From contig JBCCNL010000003.1 in assembly GCA_039025855.1 (NCBI GenBank), forward strand, positions 79,382 to 143,381: a stretch of DNA of 64,000 nt, in the 5' to 3' direction. This document shows, in pieces, positions 15,626-23,669 of this stretch. The translations under genes and the position numbers were made by a program. Source of the DNA: JBCCOW01 sp039025855. Its GTDB lineage: Bacteria; Planctomycetota; Phycisphaerae; Phycisphaerales; Phycisphaeraceae. The notes under the pieces are model-generated. The model did no database searches, was not told the origin of the DNA, and was given only the letters and a program-made list of their open reading frames with translations. Within the stretch, counting starts at the first letter, position 1. Every line of letters starts with the position of its first letter.

Positions 15626-17059
15626 ATGGCACAGCTACCTTTTTCTTCCGAGCCGGCGGGGGTTCCCGACCGCGGCAAGCAGGCCAAGGAGGCTGAGCAG
15701 GACAAGCCGATGCCGGTTGGCGCGCTGGCCCGGCTGGTGAAGCGGGTCGTGGGCGAGCTGCCGAGCAACCTGCGGGTGGTGGGCGAGGTGTCGAACCTCT
15801 CGGCACGGCAGCACTGGTTTTTCCGGCTCAAGGATGACGACGCGGCGATCGACTGCGTGATGTTTGCTTCGGCGGCCCGGAAGGTGGGGTTTGAGGTGGA
15901 CCACGGCATGGAGGTCGTCGCGACGGGCCGGCTGGATTTCTATCCGCCGCACGGCAAGCTGCAGATGTATGTCGAGCGGCTGGAGCCGGTGGGTCAGGGG
16001 GCGCTCGAACTGCGGTTCCGGAAGCTGGCGGAGGAGCTGCGGGGTTTGGGGTATTTCGATGTGGAGCGGAAGAAGGCGCTGCCGGCGATGCCCGCATCGG
16101 TGGCGGTGGTGACGTCGCGGTCGGGGGCGGCGTTGCAGGACGTGATCGACACGGCGCGGCGGCGTTGGCCGGGGTGTCGGTTGAAGCTGATTGATGTGCG
16201 GGTGCAGGGGGAGGCGGCGGCTCCGGGGATCGCTGCGGCGTTGCGGCGGCTGTCGGCGGACGGTACACGGCTCGGGATCGAAGCGGTGATCCTGACGCGG
16301 GGTGGCGGGAGTCTGGAAGACCTGTGGGCGTTCAACGAGCGGGAGGTGGTCGAAGCGGTGACGGCGTGCACGCTGCCGACGGTGGCGGCGATCGGCCACG
16401 AGACGGACACGACGCTGGCGGAGCTGGCGGCGGACGTGCGGTGCGCGACGCCGACGCAGGCGGCGATGACGGTGGTGCCGGACCGGGAAGCGCTGCTGCA
16501 GCAGGCGGAGCAGTTGGAGACCCGGCTGGGGTTGGCGTTGCGTCGTCGGGCGGAGTCGGCGCGGCAGCGGTTGGAGGCGGTGGTACGGCACGCGTTGTTC
16601 AGTCGGCCGGAGCGGCAGGTCGATCGGGCGGCAGCGCGTTTGGAGGGGTTGAGCGATCGGTTGGAGCGGGCGTTGCCCCGGCGGGTCGTGGGGCCGAGGC
16701 GGGAGCTGGAACAGTTGGTGGCCCGGTTGCGGGCGGTGCCGACGCGAGCGTTGGCACGGGCGGCGGACCGGTTGGATGGGCTGCACCACCTGTTGGAGTT
16801 GGTGGGTCCGCGGCAGGTGCTGGAGCGGGGGTACACGCTGACGACGACGGCGGAGGGGAAGCTGCTGCGGAGCGCAGCGGAGGCGGGTCAAGAGGCGACG
16901 CTGGTGAGCCGGTTTGCAGACGGGACGGTGACGAGCCGGACGGGGGAGGCGGCGTCGGGGCTGCCGGCGTTGCCGACGGAGACGGAGCGGGTGGTGCGGC
17001 GTCCGCGCAAGCGTCGTGGCGGTCGGAAGGTCGACGATGGCCCAGGGTTGTTTGGTTGA
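15626..17059 (+). CDS. xseA: Exodeoxyribonuclease VII large subunit
   Basis: Large subunit of the single-strand-specific exonuclease VII, 477 residues, cytoplasmic. The N-terminal OB-fold lies at about 25-125 (LVKRVVGELPSNLRVVGEVS). The catalytic domain contains AVVTSRSGAALQD, RGGGSLEDLWAFNER and AIGHETDTTLAEL, all diagnostic of XseA. It is followed by a long Arg/Ala/Leu-rich coiled coil (about 290-390) and a basic tail. The ATG at 15626 fits the shared promoter. The partner gene xseB lies 129 bp downstream, beyond an inverted repeat, and has its own -10 box. Confidence 0.94.
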   Translation: MAQLPFSSEPAGVPDRGKQAKEAEQDKPMPVGALARLVKRVVGELPSNLRVVGEVSNLSARQHWFFRLKDDDAAIDCVMFASAARKVGFEVDHGMEVVATGRLDFYPPHGKLQMYVERLEPVGQGALELRFRKLAEELRGLGYFDVERKKALPAMPASVAVVTSRSGAALQDVIDTARRRWPGCRLKLIDVRVQGEAAAPGIAAALRRLSADGTRLGIEAVILTRGGGSLEDLWAFNEREVVEAVTACTLPTVAAIGHETDTTLAELAADVRCATPTQAAMTVVPDREALLQQAEQLETRLGLALRRRAESARQRLEAVVRHALFSRPERQVDRAAARLEGLSDRLERALPRRVVGPRRELEQLVARLRAVPTRALARAADRLDGLHHLLELVGPRQVLERGYTLTTTAEGKLLRSAAEAGQEATLVSRFADGTVTSRTGEAASGLPALPTETERVVRRPRKRRGGRKVDDGPGLFG

Positions 17060-17064
17060 CTTTT

Positions 17065-17162
17065 TTTAGCCGCAATAAGGCGCAGAAAACGCAAAGGAGT
17101 GGGCGTTAATCATTTGGCGTGGCTTTCAGAATTTGCGTCTTCTGCGTCTCTTTGCGGCTAAA
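17065..17162. repeat. Inverted repeat between xseA and xseB
   Basis: Arms at 17065-17095 and 17132-17162 are complementary at 27 of 31 positions, separated by 36 bases, and begin TTTAGCCGCAA. Elements of this type (TTAGCCGCAAAGA...GCGTCTCTTTGCGGC) recur in many unrelated bacterial genomes. The one here separates two subunit genes that are usually adjacent. Confidence 0.7.
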
Positions 17163-17176
17163 CAAATCGGAAGCGA

Positions 17177-17182
17177 TAGACT
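17177..17182 (+). promoter_or_regulatory. -10 box for a leaderless xseB mRNA
   Basis: TAGACT ends six bases before the xseB ATG, giving xseB its own promoter downstream of the inverted repeat. Confidence 0.45.
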
Positions 17183-17188
17183 GCTGCA

Positions 17189-17464
17189 ATGGCTGATACG
17201 CAGACGCCGAACGTTGAAGAGACGCCGCCGAGCTTTGAGGAGGCGGTGGAGGAGTTGGAGTCGATCATCGAGCGGATCGAGTCGGGTGAGGTGGGGCTGG
17301 AGCAGGCGATCGAGCAGTATGAGTCGGGGTGTGTGTTGGTGAAGCGCTGCCGGGCGATCCTGGATCGGGCGGAGCGGCGGATCGAGGAGTTGACGGCGGA
17401 GGGGCCGGACGGGTTGCGTGCGGTGGGGGTGGACGGTGACGACGGGGCTGACGATGACGGTTAG
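17189..17464 (+). CDS. xseB: Exodeoxyribonuclease VII small subunit
   Basis: Small subunit of exonuclease VII, 91 residues, several copies of which bind the large subunit's coiled coil. It shows the family pattern SFEEAVEELESIIERIESGEVGLEQAIEQYE (in pieces at residues 15-45), then the CR.IL..AE.RI core. The C-terminal 20 residues are acidic (DGDDGADDDG), a short extension. Its last 11 bases overlap the start of the prepilin peptidase gene, so the two are translationally coupled. Confidence 0.93.
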   Translation: MADTQTPNVEETPPSFEEAVEELESIIERIESGEVGLEQAIEQYESGCVLVKRCRAILDRAERRIEELTAEGPDGLRAVGVDGDDGADDDG

Positions 17465-18635
17465 CGTGATCGCGTGGTGGGGCTTTGTGTCCGTGGTGTG
17501 TTTCGGGGCGTGCGTGGGGAGTTTTCTGAACGTGGTGATCCTGCGGATGCCCGAGGGGGTTAGCGTGATCCATCCGCCGTCGCGGGATGCGACGGGGGCG
17601 AAGCTGAAGTGGTGGGAGAACATCCCGGTGCTGAGCTGGGTTTTGCTGCGGGGCCGATCGCGGTATAGCGGGGAGCGGATCAGTGTGCAGTACCCGCTGA
17701 TCGAGCTGTTCACGGCGGTGATGTTCGGCGGGTTTTATGCGGTGTGTTATCTGGTGACGTGGCGGGAGCCGTTCTTAGTGGCCGGGCTGCCGGGGAGTTG
17801 GCCGGTGATGGGGGTGACGCTGATTTTGTTGGCCTGTTTGATTGCCGCGACGGTGATTGATGCGCGGCACTTCATTATCCCGCTGGGGATCCCGTGGACG
17901 GCGACGGTGGTGGCGGTGGTGGTGTTGCCGGTGGCGGCGTGGTTGGGGATGCCTTCGGGGCAACTGCTGGCGGAGGGGGTGATCCCGCGGGGTTGGCAGC
18001 CGTTCGTGCCGTTGGGTGAGCGGGGGGCGTTCGGGGCGGCGGTGGGCGGGACGATCGGGCTGGTGGTCGCGGTGGTGTTGCTTTGGGCGGGGAAGCTGCC
18101 GGTGAGTTTTGCGGATGAGCAGGAGCTGGCGGACCCGTCGGACCCGGACGAGTTTCTGGCGTACCCACATCCGCGGCGGGAGATGGTGAAGGAGTTTTTG
18201 TTTCTGGGGTTCCCGCTGGTGGGGACGGTGCTGGGGCTGGCGGTGGCGGCGGCGGCGTACAACCCGGCGGCGGCGCCGCTCCCGGACGGGGTGCGGGTGC
18301 TGAGCGGGGTGGTGTGCGGATACCTGGTGGGGTGTGGGCTGATCTGGGTGACGCGGATTCTGGGGACGCTGGGGTTCGGAAAGGAGGCGATGGGGTTGGG
18401 AGACGTGCACCTGCTGGGGGCGATCGGGGCGGTCGTGGGGGTGTACGACGTGGTGGTGGTGTTCTTTCTGGCGCCGTTCTTTGGGATTCTGGCGGCGGCG
18501 GTGATGTGGGTTCTGTCGGCGTTGAAGCCGGGCGGGGTGCGTGCGATTCCGTATGGGCCGTACTTGGCGGGGGCGGCGGTGTTGATGGTGTTTCTGGGCC
18601 GGGCGCGGGTGGATGTATTTGGTATTCTGCCGTGA
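17454..18635 (+). CDS. Type IV prepilin peptidase (A24 family), cysteine-free form
   Basis: Inner-membrane aspartyl peptidase that cleaves and may N-methylate pilin-like precursors, 393 residues. The N-terminal segment FGACVGSFLNVVILRMPEG and ENIPVLSWVLLRGRSRY match PilD/GspO. The two catalytic aspartates are Asp136 (VIDARHFIIP) and Asp317 (GLGDVHLLGAIGA). The usual pair of CxxC zinc motifs around residues 40-75 is absent; the positions read PSRDATG and RSRYSGE. An insertion of about 120 residues separates the aspartates. The ATG at 17454 overlaps xseB by 11 bp. Pseudopilins such as the one at 21329 are likely substrates. Confidence 0.88.
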   Translation: MTVSVIAWWGFVSVVCFGACVGSFLNVVILRMPEGVSVIHPPSRDATGAKLKWWENIPVLSWVLLRGRSRYSGERISVQYPLIELFTAVMFGGFYAVCYLVTWREPFLVAGLPGSWPVMGVTLILLACLIAATVIDARHFIIPLGIPWTATVVAVVVLPVAAWLGMPSGQLLAEGVIPRGWQPFVPLGERGAFGAAVGGTIGLVVAVVLLWAGKLPVSFADEQELADPSDPDEFLAYPHPRREMVKEFLFLGFPLVGTVLGLAVAAAAYNPAAAPLPDGVRVLSGVVCGYLVGCGLIWVTRILGTLGFGKEAMGLGDVHLLGAIGAVVGVYDVVVVFFLAPFFGILAAAVMWVLSALKPGGVRAIPYGPYLAGAAVLMVFLGRARVDVFGILP

Positions 18636-18703
18636 CGTGAATGGAGTCCATCGCCCGCTCGGGATTGGCCGAGGACGGGCTTGACGCGAAAGGAACACGC
18701 ACC

Positions 18704-19390
18704 ATGATCAGGGCCCTGACTGCCTCTCCCTCCCGTTTTGTTGGTTCGATGCTCGGCGTCGCCTGCCTGACCCTTGCGGGGGTGGGCTGCACTGATAGCC
18801 GGCTGATGCAGGAGCGGGCGGCATACCACGCGGAGAACACGGAGTTGCAGGCGGAGCTGCAGCGGGCTTATGCGGCACGTGACGCGATGGCGGTGGAGGT
18901 GCGGACGCTGCAGGCGGAGAACGCGAACCTGCGTGCGTTGGGGAACAGCCAGCCAACGCCGGTGCCAGTCGCGCCGGACGCCGGTGCGAACCAGTTTGCG
19001 GGGATCCCGGGGATTGAGATCGTGCCGGGCAGCGGCGGTGAGGTGACGGTGCGGGTGCCGGGCGACGTGCTGTTTGCGGCGGGGAAAGTGGACCTCAAGA
19101 GCGGTTCGAAGAAGACGCTGGGGCAGATCGCGAGTGTGCTGAAGTCGGACTACGCGGGGAGCACGATCCGGGTCGAGGGGTACACCGACAGCGACCCGAT
19201 CCGCAAGAGCAAGTGGAAGGACAACCTGCAGCTGTCGATGGAGCGGGCGGCGGCGGTGCACCGGTTCCTGGTGGAGCAGGGCGTGCCGGAGGACGACCTG
19301 TACTCGGCGGGGTTCGGGCCGGCCAAGCCGCAGGCGACGAAGGCGAAGTCGCGTCGGGTGGAGATCGTGGTTGTGCAGTCCGGCGGCTGA
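18704..19390 (+). CDS. OmpA-family peptidoglycan-associated lipoprotein
   Basis: 228 residues from the ATG at 18704, which has an AAAGGAA ribosome site. The signal peptide ends in LAGVGC with Cys29 as the probable lipid site. Residues 35-75 form a coiled coil (ENTELQAELQRAY, TLQAENANLRAL). The C-terminal OmpA/MotB domain runs from about 110 to 225 and shows GDVLFAAGKVDLK, VEGYTDSDPI and LSMERAAAVHRFL, the peptidoglycan (diaminopimelate) binding pattern. It probably links the outer membrane or envelope to peptidoglycan. It follows the prepilin peptidase gene by 68 bp. Confidence 0.85.
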   Translation: MIRALTASPSRFVGSMLGVACLTLAGVGCTDSRLMQERAAYHAENTELQAELQRAYAARDAMAVEVRTLQAENANLRALGNSQPTPVPVAPDAGANQFAGIPGIEIVPGSGGEVTVRVPGDVLFAAGKVDLKSGSKKTLGQIASVLKSDYAGSTIRVEGYTDSDPIRKSKWKDNLQLSMERAAAVHRFLVEQGVPEDDLYSAGFGPAKPQATKAKSRRVEIVVVQSGG

Positions 19391-19459
19391 GTTGAGTGCC
19401 GAGCGTTTGCAAATCCCCACAAGGCACGATCGGCCCGCGACGCGTTGAGGCTGTGGCTG

Positions 19460-19465
19460 TAGGCT
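19460..19465 (+). promoter_or_regulatory. -10 box for a leaderless hisH mRNA
   Basis: TAGGCT ends seven bases before the hisH ATG at 19473. Confidence 0.4.
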
Positions 19466-19472
19466 CTGGGCC

Positions 19473-20129
19473 ATGACGCCGATCGCGATACTGAATTACG
19501 GGCTGGGCAATCTGCGTTCGGTGCAGAAGGCGTTCGAGCACGTGGGCGCGGAGGCGGTGCTGGTGGAGGACCCCGGCGAGGTCATGTCGTTCGGCAAGGT
19601 GCTGCTTCCGGGGGTGGGCAACTTTGCCGATGGGATGCAGCGGCTGGAGGCGACGGGGTTTGGCGATGCGCTGCGTCGATACGCGGAGACGGGTCGGCCG
19701 CTCATGGGCATCTGCATGGGACTGCAGTTCTTCTTCGACAGTTCGGAGGAGGTGCCGGCGGGCGGCGGCGGTGTCGTTCCGGGTCTGGGGCTGATCCCCG
19801 GTCGGGTGGTGCGGTTCCGGGAGGAGCGGGGTGTGGGCGAGCCACGGCTGACGGTGCCGCATATGGGCTGGAACACGCTGGCATTTCCCGGGGATGGCGG
19901 CGTTGATCCGGTGTTTGTGGGGCTGCCGGATTCGCCGTCGGTGTACTTCGTGCACAGCTACTACGCGGTGCCGGATGACCCGTCGCACACCGCGGCGATG
20001 GCGACGCACGGGGAGCCGTTCGCGGCGGCGGTCCGCAAAGATCACCTGTTCGCCACGCAGTTCCACCCCGAGAAGTCGCAGCGGGTGGGTCTGAAGATGC
20101 TGAAGAACTTCGTGGAATTGGACGGCTGA
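19473..20129 (+). CDS. hisH: Imidazole glycerol phosphate synthase glutaminase subunit HisH
   Basis: Class I glutamine amidotransferase that feeds ammonia to HisF in histidine synthesis, 218 residues. It begins IAILNYGLGNLRSV as expected. The triad is Cys81 in GICMGLQ, with His and Glu in FHPEKSQ near residue 195. PGVGNF forms the oxyanion region. hisF is not in the window, and hisA is 13 kb away. The next gene (DUF89) begins 23 bp downstream but has its own -10 box. Confidence 0.93.
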   Translation: MTPIAILNYGLGNLRSVQKAFEHVGAEAVLVEDPGEVMSFGKVLLPGVGNFADGMQRLEATGFGDALRRYAETGRPLMGICMGLQFFFDSSEEVPAGGGGVVPGLGLIPGRVVRFREERGVGEPRLTVPHMGWNTLAFPGDGGVDPVFVGLPDSPSVYFVHSYYAVPDDPSHTAAMATHGEPFAAAVRKDHLFATQFHPEKSQRVGLKMLKNFVELDG

Positions 20130-20139
20130 CGCGGCGTGC

Positions 20140-20145
20140 TAGTCT
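20140..20145 (+). promoter_or_regulatory. -10 box for a leaderless DUF89 mRNA
   Basis: TAGTCT ends seven bases before the ATG at 20153. Confidence 0.45.
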
Positions 20146-20152
20146 CCCTGAC

Positions 20153-21259
20153 ATGACCGCCCTTTCACCTGCAGCTCATGATGATTCCGCGGCGTTCCCG
20201 CTGCTCGCCGAGCCCGCGGCGTATCGGCCGTGCCCGCTGGACCTGTCGCGTGACCCGGAGCGTCACCGGTATTGGATGGAGCTGTTCCGGGGCCACTTCC
20301 CGAAGCTGCTGCTGGAAGCGGAACGGGAGGCGGCGGACCGCGGGGTGGATGCCCGCGACGCGATCGAGCAGGCCCGCGGCGGCTTCTTCGGATATCTCGA
20401 TGGACTGGCGTCTGGGGCGGGACTGGGCGAGCCCCTGACGATCCTGGATATCTGCCATGCCCGGGAGCACGCGCTGCGGGCGGCGGGGATCGCGGACCCG
20501 TATCGGCTGGCGAAGCAGGCGGAGAACGAGCGGGCGATCGGGCGGCTGCCCGGCGTGCTGTCGGCCTTGGACGCGCTGCCGGGCAGCGAGCGGGCGTTGG
20601 CGGTGTTGCAGGGCGTGTTTGCGGGGAACATCTACGACCTGGGTGCGACCAAAACGATCGACATGTTCACGGATGAGCGGGTCGACTTCGACGCGGTGCG
20701 GGCCCGGCTCAAGCCTCGGCCGTGGTTCATCGACGACGCCGACGCCTCGCTCGACCGGGTCGCCGCAGCGGGGCAACCCCCCTACCGCTGTGCTTGCCTG
20801 TTCGTGGACAACGCCGGGCCGGACATCACGCTGGGGATGCTGCCGCTGGCACGGTTCCTTCTGCAGCAGGGGACTGATGTGATCCTGACTGCGAACACCG
20901 AACCGTCGCTCAACGATGTGACGCACGACGAGCTAACGGCATTGGTCGAGACTGTTTCGGGGCTTGATCCGGTGCTGGCTGAGGCACGGGCGAGCGGTCG
21001 GCTGACGCTCGTTGCGTCGGGCAACTGGGCGCCGCTGATCGATCTGTCGCGGGTCAGCCCGGCCCTGGCGCAAGCGGTCGTCGAGCGGGGCGTCGATCTG
21101 GTCGTGTTGGAGGGCATGGGGCGGGCGCTGGAGTCGAACTTCGATGCGGAGCTTCGCTGCGACTGCCTCAAGCTGGCGATGATCAAAGACCTGGGCGTGG
21201 CCGATGCGTTGGGCGGGGCGGAGCTGTTCGACCTGGTTTGCCGGTTCGAGCCGGCCTAA
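20153..21259 (+). CDS. DUF89/ARMT1-like metal-dependent phosphatase, PanK4 type
   Basis: 368-residue protein of the DUF89 damage-control phosphatase family. The metal-binding Asp219-Asn220 lies in FVDNAGPDITLG, with Asp224 after it. ANTEPSLNDVT near 250 and LEGMGRALESN near 320 match the C-terminal phosphatase domain of eukaryotic pantothenate kinase 4 (subfamily II), which dephosphorylates 4'-phosphopantetheine and damaged forms of it. The N-terminal helical domain is full length, and no kinase domain is fused. A role in CoA-precursor clean-up is an inference. coaD is in the same region but not adjacent. Confidence 0.82.
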   Translation: MTALSPAAHDDSAAFPLLAEPAAYRPCPLDLSRDPERHRYWMELFRGHFPKLLLEAEREAADRGVDARDAIEQARGGFFGYLDGLASGAGLGEPLTILDICHAREHALRAAGIADPYRLAKQAENERAIGRLPGVLSALDALPGSERALAVLQGVFAGNIYDLGATKTIDMFTDERVDFDAVRARLKPRPWFIDDADASLDRVAAAGQPPYRCACLFVDNAGPDITLGMLPLARFLLQQGTDVILTANTEPSLNDVTHDELTALVETVSGLDPVLAEARASGRLTLVASGNWAPLIDLSRVSPALAQAVVERGVDLVVLEGMGRALESNFDAELRCDCLKLAMIKDLGVADALGGAELFDLVCRFEPA

Positions 21260-21328
21260 CGTCGGGGTGTGAGGCAAACATACTCCGCTGCAATACGGCG
21301 ACGCGATGGGCGTTGTGCTGACCTGAGC

Positions 21329-21937
21329 ATGAAACCACGCGCATTCACCCTCATCGAACTCCTGGTGGTCATCTCGATCGTGGCCCTGCTGATCGGGATC
21401 CTGCTGCCGGTGCTCTCGGCCGCTCGCACCCGGGCCCAGGCTGCGGGTTGCCTGTCGAACCTCCGCCAGGTCGGGATCGCCTTCGGTGCGTACCGCGAAG
21501 AGTTCGACGACCAGTACCCCCGAGCCCGGTATATGCCGGACCCTTTCGTGAGCAGCTTCGCGACCGACCCGATCATCCCCGAAGCCCTCGACGTTTACAT
21601 CGCGACGCGGAACGACGACGAGGCCCGCGTTTACGCATGCCCGGCCGACACATGGGTGTCCCCGATCACCGAGCCGATCCCGCTGAGCTATACGTACACG
21701 AGCGGGCTGGGTGGCCGAAACCTCGCGGAGACATTCTTCGTGCGTCGGCTGCAGTTCAGCGAGTCGGACCTCCCGGTGTTCCGTGATTTTGATGGGTCGA
21801 CCACGCCGTTCGTGCTCAACGACGGGACCGACCTTGACGTGCCGTTCTTCCATCTGTCGCGTCATATCCTGTACGCCGACGGCTCGGTCCGGGCCGGGGA
21901 CGTGGGCGATCGGCAGGACCAGGGCGACTCGGAGTAG
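21329..21937 (+). CDS. Type II secretion/pseudopilin protein with prepilin leader
   Basis: 202 residues from the ATG at 21329. The first 30 residues are a class III prepilin signal: MKPRAF then TLIELLVVISIVALL, with the peptidase cutting before a Phe/Thr and the conserved Glu at +5. The body has CLSNLRQVGIAFGAY, typical of planctomycete pseudopilins, and ends with HILYADGSVR. The substrate-processing enzyme may be the prepilin peptidase at 17454. It probably belongs to a minor pilin or secretion pseudopilus; no secretion ATPase lies in the window. It is followed by an unknown gene after 54 bp. Confidence 0.85.
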   Translation: MKPRAFTLIELLVVISIVALLIGILLPVLSAARTRAQAAGCLSNLRQVGIAFGAYREEFDDQYPRARYMPDPFVSSFATDPIIPEALDVYIATRNDDEARVYACPADTWVSPITEPIPLSYTYTSGLGGRNLAETFFVRRLQFSESDLPVFRDFDGSTTPFVLNDGTDLDVPFFHLSRHILYADGSVRAGDVGDRQDQGDSE

Positions 21938-21991
21938 TCACCGCTTTCGTTCGCGACCGCCTTTTCAGCCTCCTTTAACAGGAGCCCTTGC

Positions 21992-22621
21992 ATGAACCCG
22001 TTGATCCGTAAACGCATCCTCGCCGGCGGCCTGATCGCACTTGCCGTGGCGAGTCTCACTGGGGCCGGCTACTACTTTTGGATGGTGAGCCCGCCGCCCA
22101 TGCCCGACACGATCGAAGAGGCCCGGGCGGTGATGGTGTCCGATCGGTACGCCCGGCTGCCCGAGGAGCGTAAGCGGGCCTACCAGGAGCGGTTCGTGCA
22201 GATCGTGCGTGAGCTGCCCGAGCAGGAGCGGGACCAGGTGTTTGCACAGATGCGTGAGGACCCGGAGTTCCGTGACGCCGCGCGTGAGGCGCGTCGGGCC
22301 GAGATGATCGCTCGGATCCGGGAGTGGTGGGAGGCCCCGGTCGATCAGCGTGACGCCATCATGGATCGGCAGCTGGCGGAGCAGGCCGGGCGCCGCGGCG
22401 GGCGACCCGGCGGGGGTGGGGGCGGTGGGGGTGGGGGAGATCGGCCACAGCGGCCCGACGACACGCGGACCGACGAACAGCGTGAGGCCGACCGGGCCGA
22501 GCGGCGCAACCGGCTCCGCGAGCGGATCGAGGACAGCTTCAGCAACGGGAACCCGCAGGAACAGGCGATGATGGGGGAGTACTTCCGCTCCCGGCGAGAA
22601 CGGTCTGCCAACCGCAACTGA
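21992..22621 (+). CDS. Unknown single-pass protein with Gly-rich linker
   Basis: 209 residues, not recognised. One N-terminal membrane segment (about 8-30) is followed by a charged, helical periplasmic region (DRYARLPEERKRAYQERFVQ), a run of ten glycines near residue 140 and a basic helical end. The overall plan, one signal-anchor and Arg/Glu-rich helices with LPEERK repeats, recalls small Spy/CpxP-like periplasmic proteins, and the protein at 35845 has the same plan. A CAGGAG ribosome site precedes the ATG. It is probably cotranscribed with the pseudopilin gene. Confidence 0.6.
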   Translation: MNPLIRKRILAGGLIALAVASLTGAGYYFWMVSPPPMPDTIEEARAVMVSDRYARLPEERKRAYQERFVQIVRELPEQERDQVFAQMREDPEFRDAAREARRAEMIARIREWWEAPVDQRDAIMDRQLAEQAGRRGGRPGGGGGGGGGGDRPQRPDDTRTDEQREADRAERRNRLRERIEDSFSNGNPQEQAMMGEYFRSRRERSANRN

Positions 22622-22624
22622 GGG

Positions 22625-23587
22625 TCAGGCGTCCGCTTCGGCGGAACACTCCCGCTCGATCAGCCCGAGCAGCGCCGTCCGCAGCCCCCGCGTCACCGGG
22701 CCCGCCTTCCCGTCCCCGATCACCTTCTGCTCCATCCGGCTCACTGGCAGCACACCCCACCCCGAGTTGGTCAGCATGACCTCGTCGGCGTCGAGCACTT
22801 CGTCGACGCTCACGAGCTTCTTGGTCACGGTCAACCCCGCGGTCTCGGCCAGCTCCAGCACGGCCGCCCGCGTCACGCCCGGTCGCACCGGGGCCGGCAA
22901 CGCGTCCGATTCCGTCTCCCCCCGGGCCAACGGCGTCACCAGCTGCCCGTCCTTCACGAGGATCACGTTGCTGATCGCCCCGCAGGTCACGTGGTTCGTG
23001 ACCGACAGCCAGAGGGCCTCGCCGGCCTCCATAGCGGCCGCCTGCCGAAGCGACCGCAGCCGGCCCCAATACGCCAGCGTCTTGTGACCCGCCAGGTCGT
23101 CGAACGGGTTGGCCGACTGCTTGTAGAACAGGGCCGTGATGCCGTCGTCGAAGTACGCCGGGTCGTACGCCACCGCGGGCTCGGGCACGATGCACACCGT
23201 CTGCCCCACCCGCCTGTCGCCTGATTCGCCACGCTTCTCGCGCAGCATCGACACCGCACCCGGCGTGACCGTCACCCGAATTCTGGCCCGCTCCAAACCC
23301 GCCAGCCCGTTGTGAGTGATGGTCGCCCGCACCGCCTCCGCCAACGGCTCCACCGACATCTCTCGAGCGAGTCCGAGCTGCACCGCCGACGCGGCCATCA
23401 GCTCCAGGTGTTCCCGCAGCCGGAACGCCACGCCGCCGTAGACCGAGACCGTGGCGAAGACCCCGACCGCGTGCTGGAACCCGGCGTCGAACACCGACAC
23501 GGTCGCCCGCTCCGGGGCCACGAACGCCCCGTTGAGAAAGACCTCCCAGCGGGGTTCTGCGGCGGTCTCTGTATTGACATCGGCCAT
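22625..23587 (-). CDS. Class IV aminotransferase (PLP-dependent)
   Basis: Fold-type IV PLP enzyme, 320 residues, of the branched-chain / D-amino-acid aminotransferase and aminodeoxychorismate lyase group. Visible features are VFDAGFQHAVGVFATV near the N-terminus, the lysine in HKTLAYWGRL that should bind PLP, ALWLSVTNHVTCGAISNV, and LTNSGWGVLPV near the end. The exact substrate cannot be assigned. The start is taken as the ATG at 23587 rather than 23599 because a TATGCT -10 box covers the upstream ATG and ends seven bases before the second. Its stop is 3 bp from that of the convergent gene. Confidence 0.85.
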   Translation of the reverse strand: MADVNTETAAEPRWEVFLNGAFVAPERATVSVFDAGFQHAVGVFATVSVYGGVAFRLREHLELMAASAVQLGLAREMSVEPLAEAVRATITHNGLAGLERARIRVTVTPGAVSMLREKRGESGDRRVGQTVCIVPEPAVAYDPAYFDDGITALFYKQSANPFDDLAGHKTLAYWGRLRSLRQAAAMEAGEALWLSVTNHVTCGAISNVILVKDGQLVTPLARGETESDALPAPVRPGVTRAAVLELAETAGLTVTKKLVSVDEVLDADEVMLTNSGWGVLPVSRMEQKVIGDGKAGPVTRGLRTALLGLIERECSAEADA

Positions 23588-23594
23588 GGGTCGG

Positions 23595-23600
23595 AGCATA
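23595..23600 (-). promoter_or_regulatory. -10 box that decides the aminotransferase start
   Basis: Minus-strand TATGCT, identical to the carbonic anhydrase box, ends seven bases before the ATG at 23587 and contains the upstream candidate ATG at 23599. Confidence 0.5.
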
Positions 23601-23669
23601 CTACTCGGCTCGACCTACCGTACCGACCCCACCCGAACCCGACCGAACACCCCCGACCCCCCTCTTCCC

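Noticed and set aside
15601..15909. N-terminal extension of rimO upstream to 15909
   Set aside because: The extra 103 codons would cover the promoter and start of xseA on the other strand, and have no RimO-like sequence. The GTG at 15600 fits the -10 box.
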